A DNA stretch of 64,000 nucleotides from Edwardsiella tarda ATCC 15947 = NBRC 105688 (GCF_003113495.2 NZ_CP084506.1:2976001-3040000), one strand, 5' to 3'. Shown: positions 42,735 through 55,011, numbered from the stretch's first letter. Notes: generated by a model from the sequence alone, not told the origin. Program-made: numbers and translations.

Positions 42735-45700
42735 ATGTTGTACGATGCATCCCACGAAAGGGATAACTGCGGCTTCGGCCTGATTGCCCATATCGAAGGC
42801 GAACCGAGCCATAAGGTCGTGCGGACCGCCATCCACGCCCTAGCCCGCATGCAACACCGCGGCGCTATCTTGGCCGACGGAAAAACCGGTGATGGTTGCG
42901 GGCTATTATTGCAGAAACCTGATCGCTTCCTGCGCATGGTCGCGGAAGAGCGTGGCTGGCGTCTGGCGAAAAACTATGCTGTCGGCATGTTGTTCCTCAG
43001 CCGTGACGCCGAACAGGCTCGCGACGCACAGCGCATCGTCGAAGAGGAGTTACAGAACGAAACCCTCTCCATCGTCGGTTGGCGTGAAGTCCCGGTCAAT
43101 CAAGAGGTGCTCGGCGAGATCGCCCTCTCCTCGATGCCACGTATCGAGCAAATCTTTATCAACGCGCCAGCCGGATGGCGACCGCGCGATCTGGAGCGCC
43201 GCCTGTTTATCGCTCGGCGGCGCATCGAAAAACGTATCCACGATCCCGACTTTTATGTTTGTAGCCTCTCCAACCTGGTGACCATCTACAAGGGATTGTG
43301 CATGCCGGCCGATCTACCGCGCTTCTACCGTGATCTGGCTGATCTGCGCATGGAATCGGCCATCTGCCTGTTCCACCAACGCTTCTCGACCAATACCGTA
43401 CCACGTTGGCCGCTGGCGCAGCCGTTCCGTTATCTGGCCCATAATGGTGAGATCAATACCATCACCGGTAACCGTCAATGGGCACGGGCACGAACCTATA
43501 AATTCAAGACGCCACTGATCCCTGATTTGCACGATGCGGCCCCCTTCGTCAACGAAAGCGGCTCCGATTCCAGCTCATTGGACAACATGCTAGAGCTGCT
43601 ACTCAGCGGGGGGATGGACATCGTGCGCGCCATGCGTCTACTGGTGCCGCCGGCCTGGCAGAACAACCCGGATATGGATCCCGATCTGCGCGCCTTCTTC
43701 GATTTTAACTCGATGCACATGGAGCCTTGGGATGGTCCGGCGGGCATCGTGATGTCCGACGGGCGCTTCGCCGCCTGTAACCTGGATCGCAATGGCCTGC
43801 GCCCGGCGCGCTATGTGATCACCAAAGATAAGCTGATCACCTGCGCCTCGGAGGTCGGGATCTGGGAGTACCAACCCGATGAAGTGGTCGAAAAAGGGCG
43901 CGTCGGCCCCGGCGAACTGATGGTGATCGACACGCGTTCCGGCCACATCTTCCATTCGCAGGAGACCGACGACGATCTGAAGAGCCGCCACCCCTACCGC
44001 GAGTGGATGGAGAAGAACGTACGCCGCCTGATCCCCTTCGAGGATCTGCCTGACGATCAGGTCGGCAGTCGCACCCTGGATGACCGCACGCTGCTTAGCT
44101 ACCAGAAACAGTTTGCCTACAGCCGCGAAGAGATCGAGCAGATCGTGCAGGTTCTGGGGGAGAATGGCCAAGAGGCCACCGGTTCGATGGGTGACGACAC
44201 GCCATTCGCCGTGCTCTCCAGCCGACCACGCCTGATCTATGACTATTTCCGCCAACAATTCGCGCAGGTGACCAACCCCCCGATCGATCCGCTGCGTGAG
44301 GCGCACGTCATGTCGCTCTCCACCAGCATCGGGCGCGAAATGAACGTCTTCTGCGAGGCGGAAGGCCAGGCGCACCGCTTAAACTTCAAGTCGCCAGTGC
44401 TGCTCTACTCCGACTTCGTTCAGTTGACCGGACAAGACGAGGAGTACTACCGCGCCGAGACGCTAGACATTACCTTCGACCCGCAACAGCGCGATCTACG
44501 CCAAGCCATCGCCGAACTGTGCGAGGAGGCCGAGCGCCGGGTACGCCAGGGCGCCGTCATGCTAGTGCTCTCCGATCGCGCCATCGGCATACAGCGCCTG
44601 CCGATCCCCGCCCCGATGGCCGTCGGTGCCGTACAGCAGCGCCTGGTGGAGCAGAACCTGCGTTGCGACGCCAACATCATCGTCGAAACGGCCAGCGCTC
44701 GCGACCCGCACCATTTCGCCGTGTTGCTCGGCTTCGGCGCCACCGCCATTTATCCCTATCTGGCCTATGAAACGCTGGCCAAACTGGTGGATAGCGGGGC
44801 TATCACCCGCAGCTACCGCCAGGTGATGCTGAATTACCGTAATGGGATCAACAAGGGGCTGTACAAGATCATGTCCAAAATGGGCATCTCGACGGTGGCC
44901 TCTTACCGCTGTTCCAAGCTGTTCGAGGCCGTCGGGCTGCACGCCGAGATCTGTGCGCTCTGTTTCCCCGGCGTCGTCAGCCGTATCGGCGGTGCCGATT
45001 TCAGCGACTTCCAACAAGACCTACACAACTTGGCGCGCCGTGCCTGGCTAGCTCGCCAGCCCTTGGAACAGGGCGGCCTGTTGAAGTATGTGCATGGCGG
45101 CGAATATCACGCCTATAACCCGGATGTGGTGCGTGCCCTACAACAGGCGGTGAACAGCGGTGAATACCAGGACTATCAGCGTTATGCAGAGCTGGTCAAT
45201 CACCGCCCGGTAGCCACGCTGCGCGATCTGCTGGCACTGCGCCCCGCCGCGCAACCGCTCGATCTGGCGCAGGTCGAAGCGGAGCAGGGCCTCTTCCAAC
45301 GATTTGACACCGCCGCCATGTCCATCGGTGCCCTGAGCCCCGAAGCGCACGAGGCGTTGGCCCAGGCGATGAACAGTCTCGGCGGCTTCTCCAACTCCGG
45401 CGAGGGCGGCGAAGATCCGGCGCGCTACCGCACCGATAAGGTCTCTCGCATCAAGCAGGTTGCCTCTGGACGCTTCGGCGTTACCCCGGCCTACCTGGTC
45501 AATGCCGACGTGATCCAGATTAAGGTGGCACAAGGCGCCAAGCCAGGTGAAGGCGGTCAGTTGCCCGGCGATAAGGTTACCCCTTATATCGCCAAGCTGC
45601 GCTACTCGGTGCCCGGCGTCACACTGATCTCCCCCCCTCCTCATCACGACATCTACTCGATCGAGGATCTGGCGCAGCTGATCTTCGATCTCAAGCAGGT

Positions 45701-47192
45701 CAACCCGCGTGCCCTGATCTCCGTCAAGCTGGTTTCCGAACCGGGCGTCGGCACCATCGCCACTGGGGTCGCCAAGGCTTATGCCGATCTGATCACCATC
45801 GCCGGCTACGATGGCGGCACCGGCGCCAGCCCGCTCTCCTCGGTGAAGCATGCCGGCTGTCCCTGGGAACTGGGCCTGGTGGAGACCCAACAGGCACTGG
45901 TCGCCAACGGCTTACGCCATAAGATCCGCCTCCAGGTCGATGGGGGCCTGAAGAGCGGCGTCGACATCGTCAAGGCGGCGATCCTCGGTGCAGAAAGCTT
46001 CGGCTTCGGCACCGGGCCGATGGTCGCCCTGGGCTGTAAGTATCTCCGCATCTGCCACCTGAATAACTGTGCGACTGGGGTCGCAACTCAGGATGAGAAG
46101 TTACGTCGCGACCATTTCCATGGCCTACCGTTGCGCGTCAGCCATTACTTCCACTTTATTGCCCGTGAGACCCGGGAGCTGATGGCGCAACTCGGCGTCC
46201 GCCGCCTGGTGGACCTCATCGGGCGTACCGATCTACTGACGACACTCGACGGCATCACCGCCAAGCAGAGTCGCCTGGATCTGGCACCACTGCTGGAGAC
46301 GGCCACACCGCATCCAGGCAAGGCACTGTACTGCACCGAGGGTAATCCCCCCTTCGACGCGGGCCAGCTCAATCAGAGCCTGCTCTCCCAGCTAGAGGAG
46401 AATATCGCCAACCGCCAGGGACGCACCCTGTTCTGCGACATCCATAATACCGACCGTTCGGTAGGCGCCTCGCTCTCCGGCGCCATCGCCGAGCGTTACG
46501 GGGAACAGGGCATGGCCAGCGCACCGCTGAAGCTGCAATTTAACGGGACCGCCGGCCAGAGTTTTGGCGTATGGAACGCCGCCGGCGTCGAGCTGACGCT
46601 GACGGGGGACGCTAACGACTACGTCGGCAAGGGAATGGCGGGCGGACGGATCGTCGTCCGGCCACCGGTCGGATCCGCCTTCCGCAGCCATGAGGCCAGT
46701 ATCATCGGTAACACCTGCCTGTACGGCGCCACCGGCGGGAAGCTGTTCGCCGCCGGACGAGCCGGCGAGCGTTTCGCCGTGCGTAACTCCGGCGCCCTCA
46801 CGGTTGTCGAGGGGATCGGGGATAACGGCTGCGAATATATGACCGGGGGCATCGTCTGTATCCTAGGACGCACCGGCATCAACTTCGGTGCCGGGATGAC
46901 GGGCGGCTTCGCCTACGTCCTCGACGAAGATGGCGAATTCCGTAAACGCGTCAACGCAGAGTTGGTCGAGGTATTGGGCATGGCCGATCTGGCGATCCAC
47001 GAGGAGCATCTGCGCGGAATGATCACCGAGCATGTCCGGCTGACCGGCTCAGGACGCGGCGAGGCGATTCTGGCCGACTGGCCACACTGGGCTGCGCGTT
47101 TCGTCCTGGTCAAACCCAAGTCCAGTGACGTGAAAGCGTTGCTGGGACACCGTAGTCGCTCCGCAGCCGAGCTGCGTGTTCAGGCCCAATAA
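42735..47192 (+). CDS. gltB: Glutamate synthase (NADPH) large subunit GltB
   Basis: 1485 residues. A short propeptide (11 residues) is removed to expose Cys12 (RDNCGFG), the Ntn amidotransferase nucleophile, which hydrolyses glutamine. Next come the central domain, the FMN-binding synthase domain (about 790-1210, with GEGGEDPARY, KPGEGGQLPG and AGYDGGTGASPL), the 3Fe-4S cysteines near CRICHLNNCATGVA-type sequence, and the beta-helix C-terminal domain. With GltD it makes two glutamates from glutamine and 2-oxoglutarate. GGGAGG precedes the ATG. Confidence 0.97.
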   Translation: MLYDASHERDNCGFGLIAHIEGEPSHKVVRTAIHALARMQHRGAILADGKTGDGCGLLLQKPDRFLRMVAEERGWRLAKNYAVGMLFLSRDAEQARDAQRIVEEELQNETLSIVGWREVPVNQEVLGEIALSSMPRIEQIFINAPAGWRPRDLERRLFIARRRIEKRIHDPDFYVCSLSNLVTIYKGLCMPADLPRFYRDLADLRMESAICLFHQRFSTNTVPRWPLAQPFRYLAHNGEINTITGNRQWARARTYKFKTPLIPDLHDAAPFVNESGSDSSSLDNMLELLLSGGMDIVRAMRLLVPPAWQNNPDMDPDLRAFFDFNSMHMEPWDGPAGIVMSDGRFAACNLDRNGLRPARYVITKDKLITCASEVGIWEYQPDEVVEKGRVGPGELMVIDTRSGHIFHSQETDDDLKSRHPYREWMEKNVRRLIPFEDLPDDQVGSRTLDDRTLLSYQKQFAYSREEIEQIVQVLGENGQEATGSMGDDTPFAVLSSRPRLIYDYFRQQFAQVTNPPIDPLREAHVMSLSTSIGREMNVFCEAEGQAHRLNFKSPVLLYSDFVQLTGQDEEYYRAETLDITFDPQQRDLRQAIAELCEEAERRVRQGAVMLVLSDRAIGIQRLPIPAPMAVGAVQQRLVEQNLRCDANIIVETASARDPHHFAVLLGFGATAIYPYLAYETLAKLVDSGAITRSYRQVMLNYRNGINKGLYKIMSKMGISTVASYRCSKLFEAVGLHAEICALCFPGVVSRIGGADFSDFQQDLHNLARRAWLARQPLEQGGLLKYVHGGEYHAYNPDVVRALQQAVNSGEYQDYQRYAELVNHRPVATLRDLLALRPAAQPLDLAQVEAEQGLFQRFDTAAMSIGALSPEAHEALAQAMNSLGGFSNSGEGGEDPARYRTDKVSRIKQVASGRFGVTPAYLVNADVIQIKVAQGAKPGEGGQLPGDKVTPYIAKLRYSVPGVTLISPPPHHDIYSIEDLAQLIFDLKQVNPRALISVKLVSEPGVGTIATGVAKAYADLITIAGYDGGTGASPLSSVKHAGCPWELGLVETQQALVANGLRHKIRLQVDGGLKSGVDIVKAAILGAESFGFGTGPMVALGCKYLRICHLNNCATGVATQDEKLRRDHFHGLPLRVSHYFHFIARETRELMAQLGVRRLVDLIGRTDLLTTLDGITAKQSRLDLAPLLETATPHPGKALYCTEGNPPFDAGQLNQSLLSQLEENIANRQGRTLFCDIHNTDRSVGASLSGAIAERYGEQGMASAPLKLQFNGTAGQSFGVWNAAGVELTLTGDANDYVGKGMAGGRIVVRPPVGSAFRSHEASIIGNTCLYGATGGKLFAAGRAGERFAVRNSGALTVVEGIGDNGCEYMTGGIVCILGRTGINFGAGMTGGFAYVLDEDGEFRKRVNAELVEVLGMADLAIHEEHLRGMITEHVRLTGSGRGEAILADWPHWAARFVLVKPKSSDVKALLGHRSRSAAELRVQAQ

Positions 47193-48626
<1,434 letters not shown>

Positions 48627-48636
48627 TCCTCCCCGC

Positions 48637-48662
48637 AGAGGGCGGCTAAACCGCCGCCCTCT
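48637..48662. terminator. Hairpin between gltD and the LysR gene
   Basis: Nine-bp stem (637-645 with 654-662) that touches the stop codon of the convergent gene. No T run; likely a weak bidirectional terminator. Confidence 0.6.
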
Positions 48663-49645
48663 CATCCCGGCTCGCTACATACCGTCGCCTGTTGGCACGC
48701 CATACTCTCGCCCGCCGCCTGCTCCTCACCGGCGAAACGCAAAAACAGATCACGTAACCATTCGATCGCCGGATCGTGATGCACCCGGTGGTGCCAGATC
48801 AGACGGGTGTAGAAGGGGCTGGCCGCGCTGGGATAAGGTAGGATCGTCAATTCCGCCATCCCGGCAAAGTAGCGGGCGGTCTGTAACGGCAGCGCCAGGA
48901 CAAAGTCGGTCTGCGTCAGGATCATCGGCGCCGCCAGAAAGTAAGGTACCGACATGGCAACATCGTATTCCGCCTGCGGACCGGTCAAAGGATGGCCCAC
49001 CGCCGCCCCCGGCGCGCCGTCATGCAGACTGATCTGCAGGCGGCGATAGGCATTGATCTGCGCCAGCGTTGGTGCTTCTCCACGCCGTAACTGACGCGCT
49101 AGCGGATGTTCACGGCGTACCAGGCAGACGATCTCCGTCCGAAAGAGATTCACTTCATGAAAGTCGGCAGGTAGCTCGATCAACGGATAGATGGCCAGAT
49201 CCATACGGCCGAATTTCAGGCTGGAGAAGAGATCATCACCGATCGGCAAGATGGCGATCCGTGCCTGAGGTGCCTGCTGAAACAACGCCTTCACCACGCG
49301 CGAGAAGATCATCCAGACGCCGTTATCTACCGCGCCAAGCGATAGGGTGCGTTGCAACGCCTGCGGGTCAAACTGATAGGGCGTCGTCAGATGATCGAGC
49401 GCTTGCAACGCACAGGTCACCCGCGGCATCAGCTCGTGTGCCCGGGCGGTCGCCTGCATGCCATACCCCCCTTTGACAAACAGGGCATCCTGAAAGATGG
49501 CACGCAACTTGGTCAATGCGCGACTGGCCGCCGCCTGACTCATCCCCATGCGCGTCGCCGCCTGTGAGAGCGAGCCGGTTTCCGCCAACGCACGAAATAA
49601 AGCGAGCAATTCACTGTCCACCGCGACATTATTCAATTTACGCAT
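48662..49645 (-). CDS. LysR-family transcriptional regulator next to assT
   Basis: 327 residues from the ATG at 49645 (GGA eight bases upstream); an ATG two codons earlier is possible. Residues about 10-70 are the winged helix-turn-helix (AETGSLSQAATRMGMSQAAASRALTKLR), followed by a LysR substrate-binding domain (about 95-305), of the LeuO/NodD-like type. It is divergent from assT, which by the usual LysR logic makes assT its likely target. LysR genes neighbour arylsulfotransferase genes in other enterobacteria too, from memory. The effector is unknown. Confidence 0.88.
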   Translation of the reverse strand: MRKLNNVAVDSELLALFRALAETGSLSQAATRMGMSQAAASRALTKLRAIFQDALFVKGGYGMQATARAHELMPRVTCALQALDHLTTPYQFDPQALQRTLSLGAVDNGVWMIFSRVVKALFQQAPQARIAILPIGDDLFSSLKFGRMDLAIYPLIELPADFHEVNLFRTEIVCLVRREHPLARQLRRGEAPTLAQINAYRRLQISLHDGAPGAAVGHPLTGPQAEYDVAMSVPYFLAAPMILTQTDFVLALPLQTARYFAGMAELTILPYPSAASPFYTRLIWHHRVHHDPAIEWLRDLFLRFAGEEQAAGESMACQQATVCSEPG

Positions 49646-50030
49646 GATCATTATCCGGAAATAAGCATTTATCTCCCTCTACAGATAACCTACTATCTTT
49701 ATAAAAGAAATCATTACCGAATTAAATTACGTGACTATCATCAAATTATTCTTATCAGGCCGCGAGACGCCACTGTTCTTTTAATCAATTAGGAAAATAC
49801 AAGCTAGTGTAATACCATTAAAATTAAAATCATATAATATATTCTCCTGCATAATAATCATCTGCGCCATGTAATTAATCGAACTCGCGTATCATTTATC
49901 ATCGCCTGATTGATGACCTAGGCGTATGCCAGGTCATAGCAAATTCCCCTTTTGGGATAGCGCGGAGGGTCAATTCGCCCGCCCCTCCTCTGAGGATCAA
50001 CATGGATTATTGCAACGTTAGGAGAATACT
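49646..50030. other. Divergent promoter region LysR-assT
   Basis: 385 bases, far more A/T-rich than the flanking genes, with no gene. It should hold both promoters and the LysR sites; several T-N11-A pairs are present but none stands out. The base bias fits an H-NS-bound accessory locus. Confidence 0.6.
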
Positions 50031-51827
50031 ATGCTGCGTACAACCAAAAGAGGCCTGATCGTCGGCGCCATCGCATTGGCCATCGGCACCCTCTCCCTCA
50101 ACCTGCAAGCCGCAGGCATGCCAGCCGCACCCGCCGTCGGAAATCTCGGTTCTGTCGTCGTCGATCCCTATGGTAACGCTCCCTTAACCGCCCTCATCAA
50201 CCTCAACGGGAAAACCCTCTCCAACGTCAAAGTTACGGTGCATGGAAAAGGGAAGAATGGTGTCGCAATCAGTTATCCGGTCGGCCAACAATCCTTACTG
50301 ACCTATGATGCCATCCCTATTTTTGGTCTGTATCAAAAACACGATAATAAGGTCACCATCGAATACAGTTTGGCAGGAAAAACCAAGAAAGATGACTATA
50401 TCATTCGGACATCTGCCATCGTTAATAAATATATGGACAACCGCTCACTCAGCGATTTACAACAGGTGAAAGTGGTAAAAGTCGCGCCAGATTTTAAAGA
50501 TCGCCTGTATCTAGTGAATAGCCATACCTTTACACCGCAAGGCTCCGATTTACACTGGAGCGGAGAAAAAGATAAGAATGCTGGCTTACTCGACGCGAAT
50601 CCTGCCGCCGGCTCGCTGCCCTTCGACATCGCCCCCTTTACCTTCATTGTCGATACTCAGGGAGAATATCGCTGGTGGCTCAATCAGGATGCGCTGTATA
50701 GCGCTCATGACGTAGACGTCAATCGGCGCGGCTACCTGATGGGGATCCGCGAGACCCCTCGCGGTACCTTCACCGCCGTTCAGGGGCAACGCTGGTATGA
50801 GTTCGATATGCTAGGTCAGGTGTTAAATAATCACCGCTTGCCGCGCGGCTACCTGGATGCGACCCACGAATCGGTGGAGACCCCACGAGGTACCGTGCTG
50901 CTACGTGTCGGCAAGCGTAACTACCTGCGGGAAGATGGCCAGCGGGCCCACACCGTGCGCGACCATATCTTAGAGGTGGATAAGTCCGGCCGCGTCGTCG
51001 ACGTGTGGGATCTCAACCTCATCCTCGACCCGTTGCGTGACAGCCTGCTCGGTGCTCTCGATGCCGGCGCGGTGTGCGTTAACGTCGACCTGAACCACGC
51101 CGGGCAGCAAGCCAAGCTAGAGCCAGATACCCCGTTCGGTGACGCGCTGGGCGTCGGCCCGGGGCGCAACTGGGCCCACGTCAACTCCATCGCCTATGAT
51201 CCTAAGGACGATAGCATCATCCTCTCCTCCCGCCATCAGGGAGTCGTCAAGATCGGGCGTGACAAGCAGGTGAAGTGGATCCTGGCGCCGGCAGAGGGAT
51301 GGAATGAACAACTGTCCAGCAAGCTACTCAAGCCGGTCGATGCGAAAAATAAGCCACTGGCGTGTAATGCGAAAGGTGTATGCGACAACAGCGACTTCGA
51401 CTTCGTCTATACCCAGCACACGGCCTGGCTGTCGCCGAAAGGGACGCTGACGGTATTCGACAATGGTGATGGCCGCCACCTGGAGCAACCGGCGCTGCCC
51501 ACTATGAAATACTCACGTATCGTCGAGTACAAGATCGATGAGAAAAATATGACGGTGCAACAGGTCTGGGAATACGGTAAGGATCGCGGCTACGAGTGGT
51601 ACAACCCGATCACCTCGATCGTCGAGTATCAGCCGGATCGCGACACCATGTTCAGTTTTGGTGGATCCACCAATCTATTCGAAGCTGGCCAACCCACCAT
51701 CGGGCGCCTGAATGAGATCGACCATAAGACCAAAGAGGTCAAGGTCGAACTGGATGTGCTATCCGATAAACCCAACCAGACACATTATCGCGCACTACCC
51801 ATCCGTCCGCAGGGACTGTTTCTGTAA
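50031..51827 (+). CDS. assT: Periplasmic arylsulfate sulfotransferase AssT
   Basis: Moves sulfate from one phenol sulfate to another phenol without PAPS. 598 residues. The signal peptide ends at Ala27. His463 in YTQHTAW becomes His436 after cleavage, the number of the histidine that is sulfated in the E. coli CFT073 enzyme, so the active site is kept; other conserved histidines lie in ATHESV, WAHVN and SSRHQG. The fold is a six-bladed propeller. Two cysteines (in LACNAKGVCDNS) form the disulfide made by DsbL. TAGGAG precedes the ATG. dsbL and dsbI follow. Confidence 0.96.
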   Translation: MLRTTKRGLIVGAIALAIGTLSLNLQAAGMPAAPAVGNLGSVVVDPYGNAPLTALINLNGKTLSNVKVTVHGKGKNGVAISYPVGQQSLLTYDAIPIFGLYQKHDNKVTIEYSLAGKTKKDDYIIRTSAIVNKYMDNRSLSDLQQVKVVKVAPDFKDRLYLVNSHTFTPQGSDLHWSGEKDKNAGLLDANPAAGSLPFDIAPFTFIVDTQGEYRWWLNQDALYSAHDVDVNRRGYLMGIRETPRGTFTAVQGQRWYEFDMLGQVLNNHRLPRGYLDATHESVETPRGTVLLRVGKRNYLREDGQRAHTVRDHILEVDKSGRVVDVWDLNLILDPLRDSLLGALDAGAVCVNVDLNHAGQQAKLEPDTPFGDALGVGPGRNWAHVNSIAYDPKDDSIILSSRHQGVVKIGRDKQVKWILAPAEGWNEQLSSKLLKPVDAKNKPLACNAKGVCDNSDFDFVYTQHTAWLSPKGTLTVFDNGDGRHLEQPALPTMKYSRIVEYKIDEKNMTVQQVWEYGKDRGYEWYNPITSIVEYQPDRDTMFSFGGSTNLFEAGQPTIGRLNEIDHKTKEVKVELDVLSDKPNQTHYRALPIRPQGLFL

Positions 51828-51890
51828 TGCCGCCGCGTACGTCCCGCAGGGCGTACGCGAGTCATCTCTATGAGGAAAGGAGTATCCATC

Positions 51891-52562
51891 ATGCGTATCA
51901 CTCTGACTAAGCATTCACTCAGCATGCTGCTCGGCAGCGCCCTGCTAGCCTGTTCCCTCAGCGCGAGTGCCTTCAGCGAAGGCACCGATTATGTGGTGCT
52001 TGACAAGCCAATCCCCAATGCACAGGGTACCCTAATCAAGGTCTTTAGCTACGACTGTCCCTTCTGCTACAAGTATGACAAGGCGGTGACCGGGCCGGTG
52101 GTGGAGAAAGTAAAAGGGGTAGTACGCTTCGAACCCTATCACTTGGATACCAAGGGAGTCTATGGCCCACAGGCAAGCGAATTGTTCGCCGTGCTGCTGA
52201 ATAAAGATCGCGCCGCCGGTCTCTCTACTTTTGATGAGGCGTCTCAATTCAAGAAGGCCAAGTTTGCCTACTACACCGCCTATCACGACAAGAAAGAGCG
52301 TTGGGGAGATGGCAAGGATCCGGCGGCCTTTATCCAGACTGGGCTCCAGGCCGCCGGATTGAGCCAGGCCGAGCTGGAGCAAGGCCGCAACGATCCGGCG
52401 GTGCAGAAAACCTTAGCCGAGTGGAAAGGCGCCGCCTATGATGTCGCCAAGATCCAAGGCGTCCCTGCCTATGTAGTCAACGGTAAGTACCTGATCATGA
52501 CCAAGAGTATCAAGTCTATCGACTCGATGGCCGCGTTGGTCAACGAGCTGGCCGCTAAATAG
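51891..52562 (+). CDS. dsbL: Thiol:disulfide oxidoreductase DsbL
   Basis: DsbA-type oxidase dedicated to AssT. 223 residues from the ATG at 51891 (AAAGGAG upstream); an ATG at 51870 precedes that site. The signal peptide ends SASA at residue 27. The active site is Cys56-Pro-Phe-Cys59, i.e. Cys29/Cys32 in the mature protein, as in UPEC DsbL, with the cis-proline in [10 protein letters not shown]. 63 bases downstream of assT and 16 before dsbI. Confidence 0.94.
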   Translation: MRITLTKHSLSMLLGSALLACSLSASAFSEGTDYVVLDKPIPNAQGTLIKVFSYDCPFCYKYDKAVTGPVVEKVKGVVRFEPYHLDTKGVYGPQASELFAVLLNKDRAAGLSTFDEASQFKKAKFAYYTAYHDKKERWGDGKDPAAFIQTGLQAAGLSQAELEQGRNDPAVQKTLAEWKGAAYDVAKIQGVPAYVVNGKYLIMTKSIKSIDSMAALVNELAAK

Positions 52563-52578
52563 CCTAAGGAGGGACGCT

Positions 52579-53280
52579 ATGTTTGCAACACTGTGGCATG
52601 ATCTGCGCCGAAATCCACTGACAACCTTGGTTCGTTGGCAAGATCGGCGTTTCCTGTGGCTACTGATGGCCCTGGTGATGGGCGGTTTGGTCGTCCTGGC
52701 ACACGCCTTCTTTCAGATCTACCTGTACATGGCGCCCTGCGAACAGTGCGTCTACATCCGCTTCGCCATGCTGGTAATGGTAATAGGAGGGTTGGTCGCG
52801 GCCATCAATCCCCGCAACCTGCTTCTGAAGCTGTTTGGCTGCCTCGCCGCCTTCTATGGCACGGTGATCGGCATGGGATATTCCATTAAGCTGAATGCCA
52901 TCCACCACGCGGTGCACAGTCCTGATGCCTTATTCGGCGTACAGGGTTGCTCGGCCGAGCCTCACTTTCCTTTTGGGCTACCGCTAGCCGACTGGTCCCC
53001 TTCCTGGTTCAAGCCGACAGGCGACTGTGGCTACGACGCACCAATGGTTCCCCAAGGCGTCAGCCTGGACGGTGTGCAGCGTTGGTTTATCGATATGTAT
53101 GTCCAGGCCGATGGCTGGTATCTGATCCCATCGATGAAGCTGATGAACATGGCCCAGGCCTGTTTCCTGGCGTTCGCACTCTGTTTCGCGATCCTGACGA
53201 TCATGACCCTGGCCTGGGGGATCCATCTGTGGCGTACACGTACTGCGGCCGCCAGCCATTCTCCCTCTACCCCACGTTAA
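52579..53280 (+). CDS. dsbI: Quinone-linked disulfide oxidase DsbI
   Basis: DsbB-type partner that reoxidises DsbL and passes electrons to quinone. 233 residues, four membrane helices (about 27-47, 60-78, 85-103, 192-218). The two essential cysteine pairs are Cys54/Cys57 (CEQC) and Cys124/Cys150. The long second periplasmic loop separates it from DsbB. AGGAGG precedes the start. A GC-rich hairpin ends the operon. Confidence 0.95.
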   Translation: MFATLWHDLRRNPLTTLVRWQDRRFLWLLMALVMGGLVVLAHAFFQIYLYMAPCEQCVYIRFAMLVMVIGGLVAAINPRNLLLKLFGCLAAFYGTVIGMGYSIKLNAIHHAVHSPDALFGVQGCSAEPHFPFGLPLADWSPSWFKPTGDCGYDAPMVPQGVSLDGVQRWFIDMYVQADGWYLIPSMKLMNMAQACFLAFALCFAILTIMTLAWGIHLWRTRTAAASHSPSTPR

Positions 53281-53285
53281 TCTAG

Positions 53286-53306
53286 CGGCGGAGTTTCACT
53301 CCGCCG
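53286..53306 (+). terminator. Terminator after dsbI
   Basis: Nine-bp perfect stem (286-294 with 298-306), loop TTC, followed by TTTA, five bases past the stop codon. Confidence 0.75.
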
Positions 53307-53447
53307 TTTACTCCTCTCCTGAGCAACAATCACCGGCGATAGTTTGATGCGACTCACGCTTCCTTCTATTTCACCTTGATGGAGCATTACTCCGTATAAT
53401 AAATTCATATGGAGCGCAGTTTACACATACCAACAAGGTGAGGGTCT

Positions 53448-54155
53448 ATGTCGGTATTCACCACACTACAGCAGAACATCGAGCGCAATGGCGCCTTAAT
53501 CGTTTCCTGTCAGCCGGTCCCGGCTAGCCCGATGGATCGTCCGGAGATTGTCGCCGCCATGGCCAGCGCCGCCGTGCAAGCTGGCGCCGCCGCGCTACGC
53601 ATCGAAGGCATCGCCAACTTGCACGCCGTACGGGCCTGCGTCAACGTGCCGATCATCGCTATCCTCAAACGCGATCTGGATGACTCCCCAGTACGCATCA
53701 CACCGTTCCTGGCCGATGTCGATGCCTTGGCGCAGGCCGGCGCCGATATTATTGCCTTCGATGGTACCCAGCGCAGACGCCCGGTGAGCCGTGAGGCTCT
53801 GCTGGAACGAGTCCATGCGCACGGTTGTCTGGCGATGGCCGACTGCTCCAGCCTAGAGGATGGCCTCGCGTGCCAGCAACTCGGCTGCGATCTCATCGGT
53901 ACCACGCTCTCCGGCTACACCTCCGAGCCGACACCGAGCGCACCCGATCTGGCGCTGGTTGCCGCCCTAAGTGAAGCCGGATGCCGGGTCATCGCAGAGG
54001 GACGTTATAACACCCCGGCGCAAGCCGCTCAGGCGCTCGCACAGGGTGCCTGGGCTGTCACCGTCGGTTCGGCGATCACCCGTATCGAACATATCTGTCA
54101 GTGGTACTGTCAGGCCCTCTTAGCGGAAACACAACATGACTATTCTGGCCATTGA
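53448..54155 (+). CDS. nanE: N-acetylmannosamine-6-phosphate 2-epimerase NanE
   Basis: Converts ManNAc-6-P to GlcNAc-6-P in sialic acid use. 235 residues, a TIM barrel with [13 protein letters not shown]-type [18 protein letters not shown]-type [19 protein letters not shown] and [18 protein letters not shown] precedes the ATG; a TATAAT at 53395-53400 is the likely -10. The TGGTATA repeats bound by E. coli NanR are absent. nanA, nanT and yhcH are not beside it. Confidence 0.95.
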   Translation: MSVFTTLQQNIERNGALIVSCQPVPASPMDRPEIVAAMASAAVQAGAAALRIEGIANLHAVRACVNVPIIAILKRDLDDSPVRITPFLADVDALAQAGADIIAFDGTQRRRPVSREALLERVHAHGCLAMADCSSLEDGLACQQLGCDLIGTTLSGYTSEPTPSAPDLALVAALSEAGCRVIAEGRYNTPAQAAQALAQGAWAVTVGSAITRIEHICQWYCQALLAETQHDYSGH

Positions 54156-55011
54156 TCTCGGCGGGACCAAACTCGCCAGCGCGCTGGTTAACAACACGGG
54201 GGAGCTCAGCGAGCGCCTCGAAGTCATGACGCCAGACAAGGGCGATCCCCGCGCCTTGGAGATGGCATTAGGCCAGTTATTAGCCCACTACCATGGGCAG
54301 GCACAACGAGTGGCCGTCGCCTCCACAGGGATCATCCACCAGGGTGTATTGACCGCCCTGAATCCCGCTAATCTAGGTGGCCTAAATCGTTTCCCGCTGC
54401 AGGCCTGCATCGAACGCCTCAGCGGTTTACCCTGCCAACTGCTGAACGATGCGCAAGCCGCCGCTTGGGCGGAATATCTCGCCCTAACACCTGCCGGGCA
54501 GGATATGGCCTTCATCACCGTCTCGACGGGTGTCGGCGGCGGCATCGTGCTCGATGGTCGGCTACGAGTCGGCCATGGCGACTTCGCCGGCCATCTCGGG
54601 CACACGCTGGCCGATCCAGCTGGGCCGCGTTGTGGCTGTGGGCGCATCGGTTGTGTCGAAGCTATCGCCTCAGGACGAGCCATTGCGGCGGCAGCGCAGG
54701 GGATGCTGGCTGGATTGGACGCGCGCGCCATCTTCCAATATGCGGCGGCGGGCGACGATCAGGCGCGCCGCCTAGTGGATCGCTCGGCACAAACGATCGC
54801 TCAGTTGATCGCCGACTTACGCGCCACCTTAGATATACAGCGTGTGGTGCTCGGTGGTAGCGTCGGGCTGGCATCGGGTTATCTGGAGCAGGTCCAACAT
54901 CATCTGTACCAGATGCCACAGGCTTATCATGCCACGCTCTCTCTGGCGCATCACCGGCGTGATGCCGGATTGATCGGGGCAGCCCTCTGGAGCCATAGGG
55001 AAACAATATAG
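54136..55011 (+). CDS. nanK: N-acetylmannosamine kinase NanK
   Basis: 291 residues, ROK family. ATP-binding DLGGTKLA at 7-14, sugar-binding and zinc motif GHLGHTLAD...[11 protein letters not shown], adenosine motif [11 protein letters not shown]. Phosphorylates ManNAc, the step before NanE. It begins 20 bases inside nanE, so the two are coupled. Confidence 0.95.
   Translation: MTILAIDLGGTKLASALVNNTGELSERLEVMTPDKGDPRALEMALGQLLAHYHGQAQRVAVASTGIIHQGVLTALNPANLGGLNRFPLQACIERLSGLPCQLLNDAQAAAWAEYLALTPAGQDMAFITVSTGVGGGIVLDGRLRVGHGDFAGHLGHTLADPAGPRCGCGRIGCVEAIASGRAIAAAAQGMLAGLDARAIFQYAAAGDDQARRLVDRSAQTIAQLIADLRATLDIQRVVLGGSVGLASGYLEQVQHHLYQMPQAYHATLSLAHHRRDAGLIGAALWSHRETI

Noticed and set aside
45138..45890. 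250-codon open frame antisense to gltB
   Set aside because: Shadow of the GltB synthase domain; no start signal and an amino-acid make-up typical of antisense frames.
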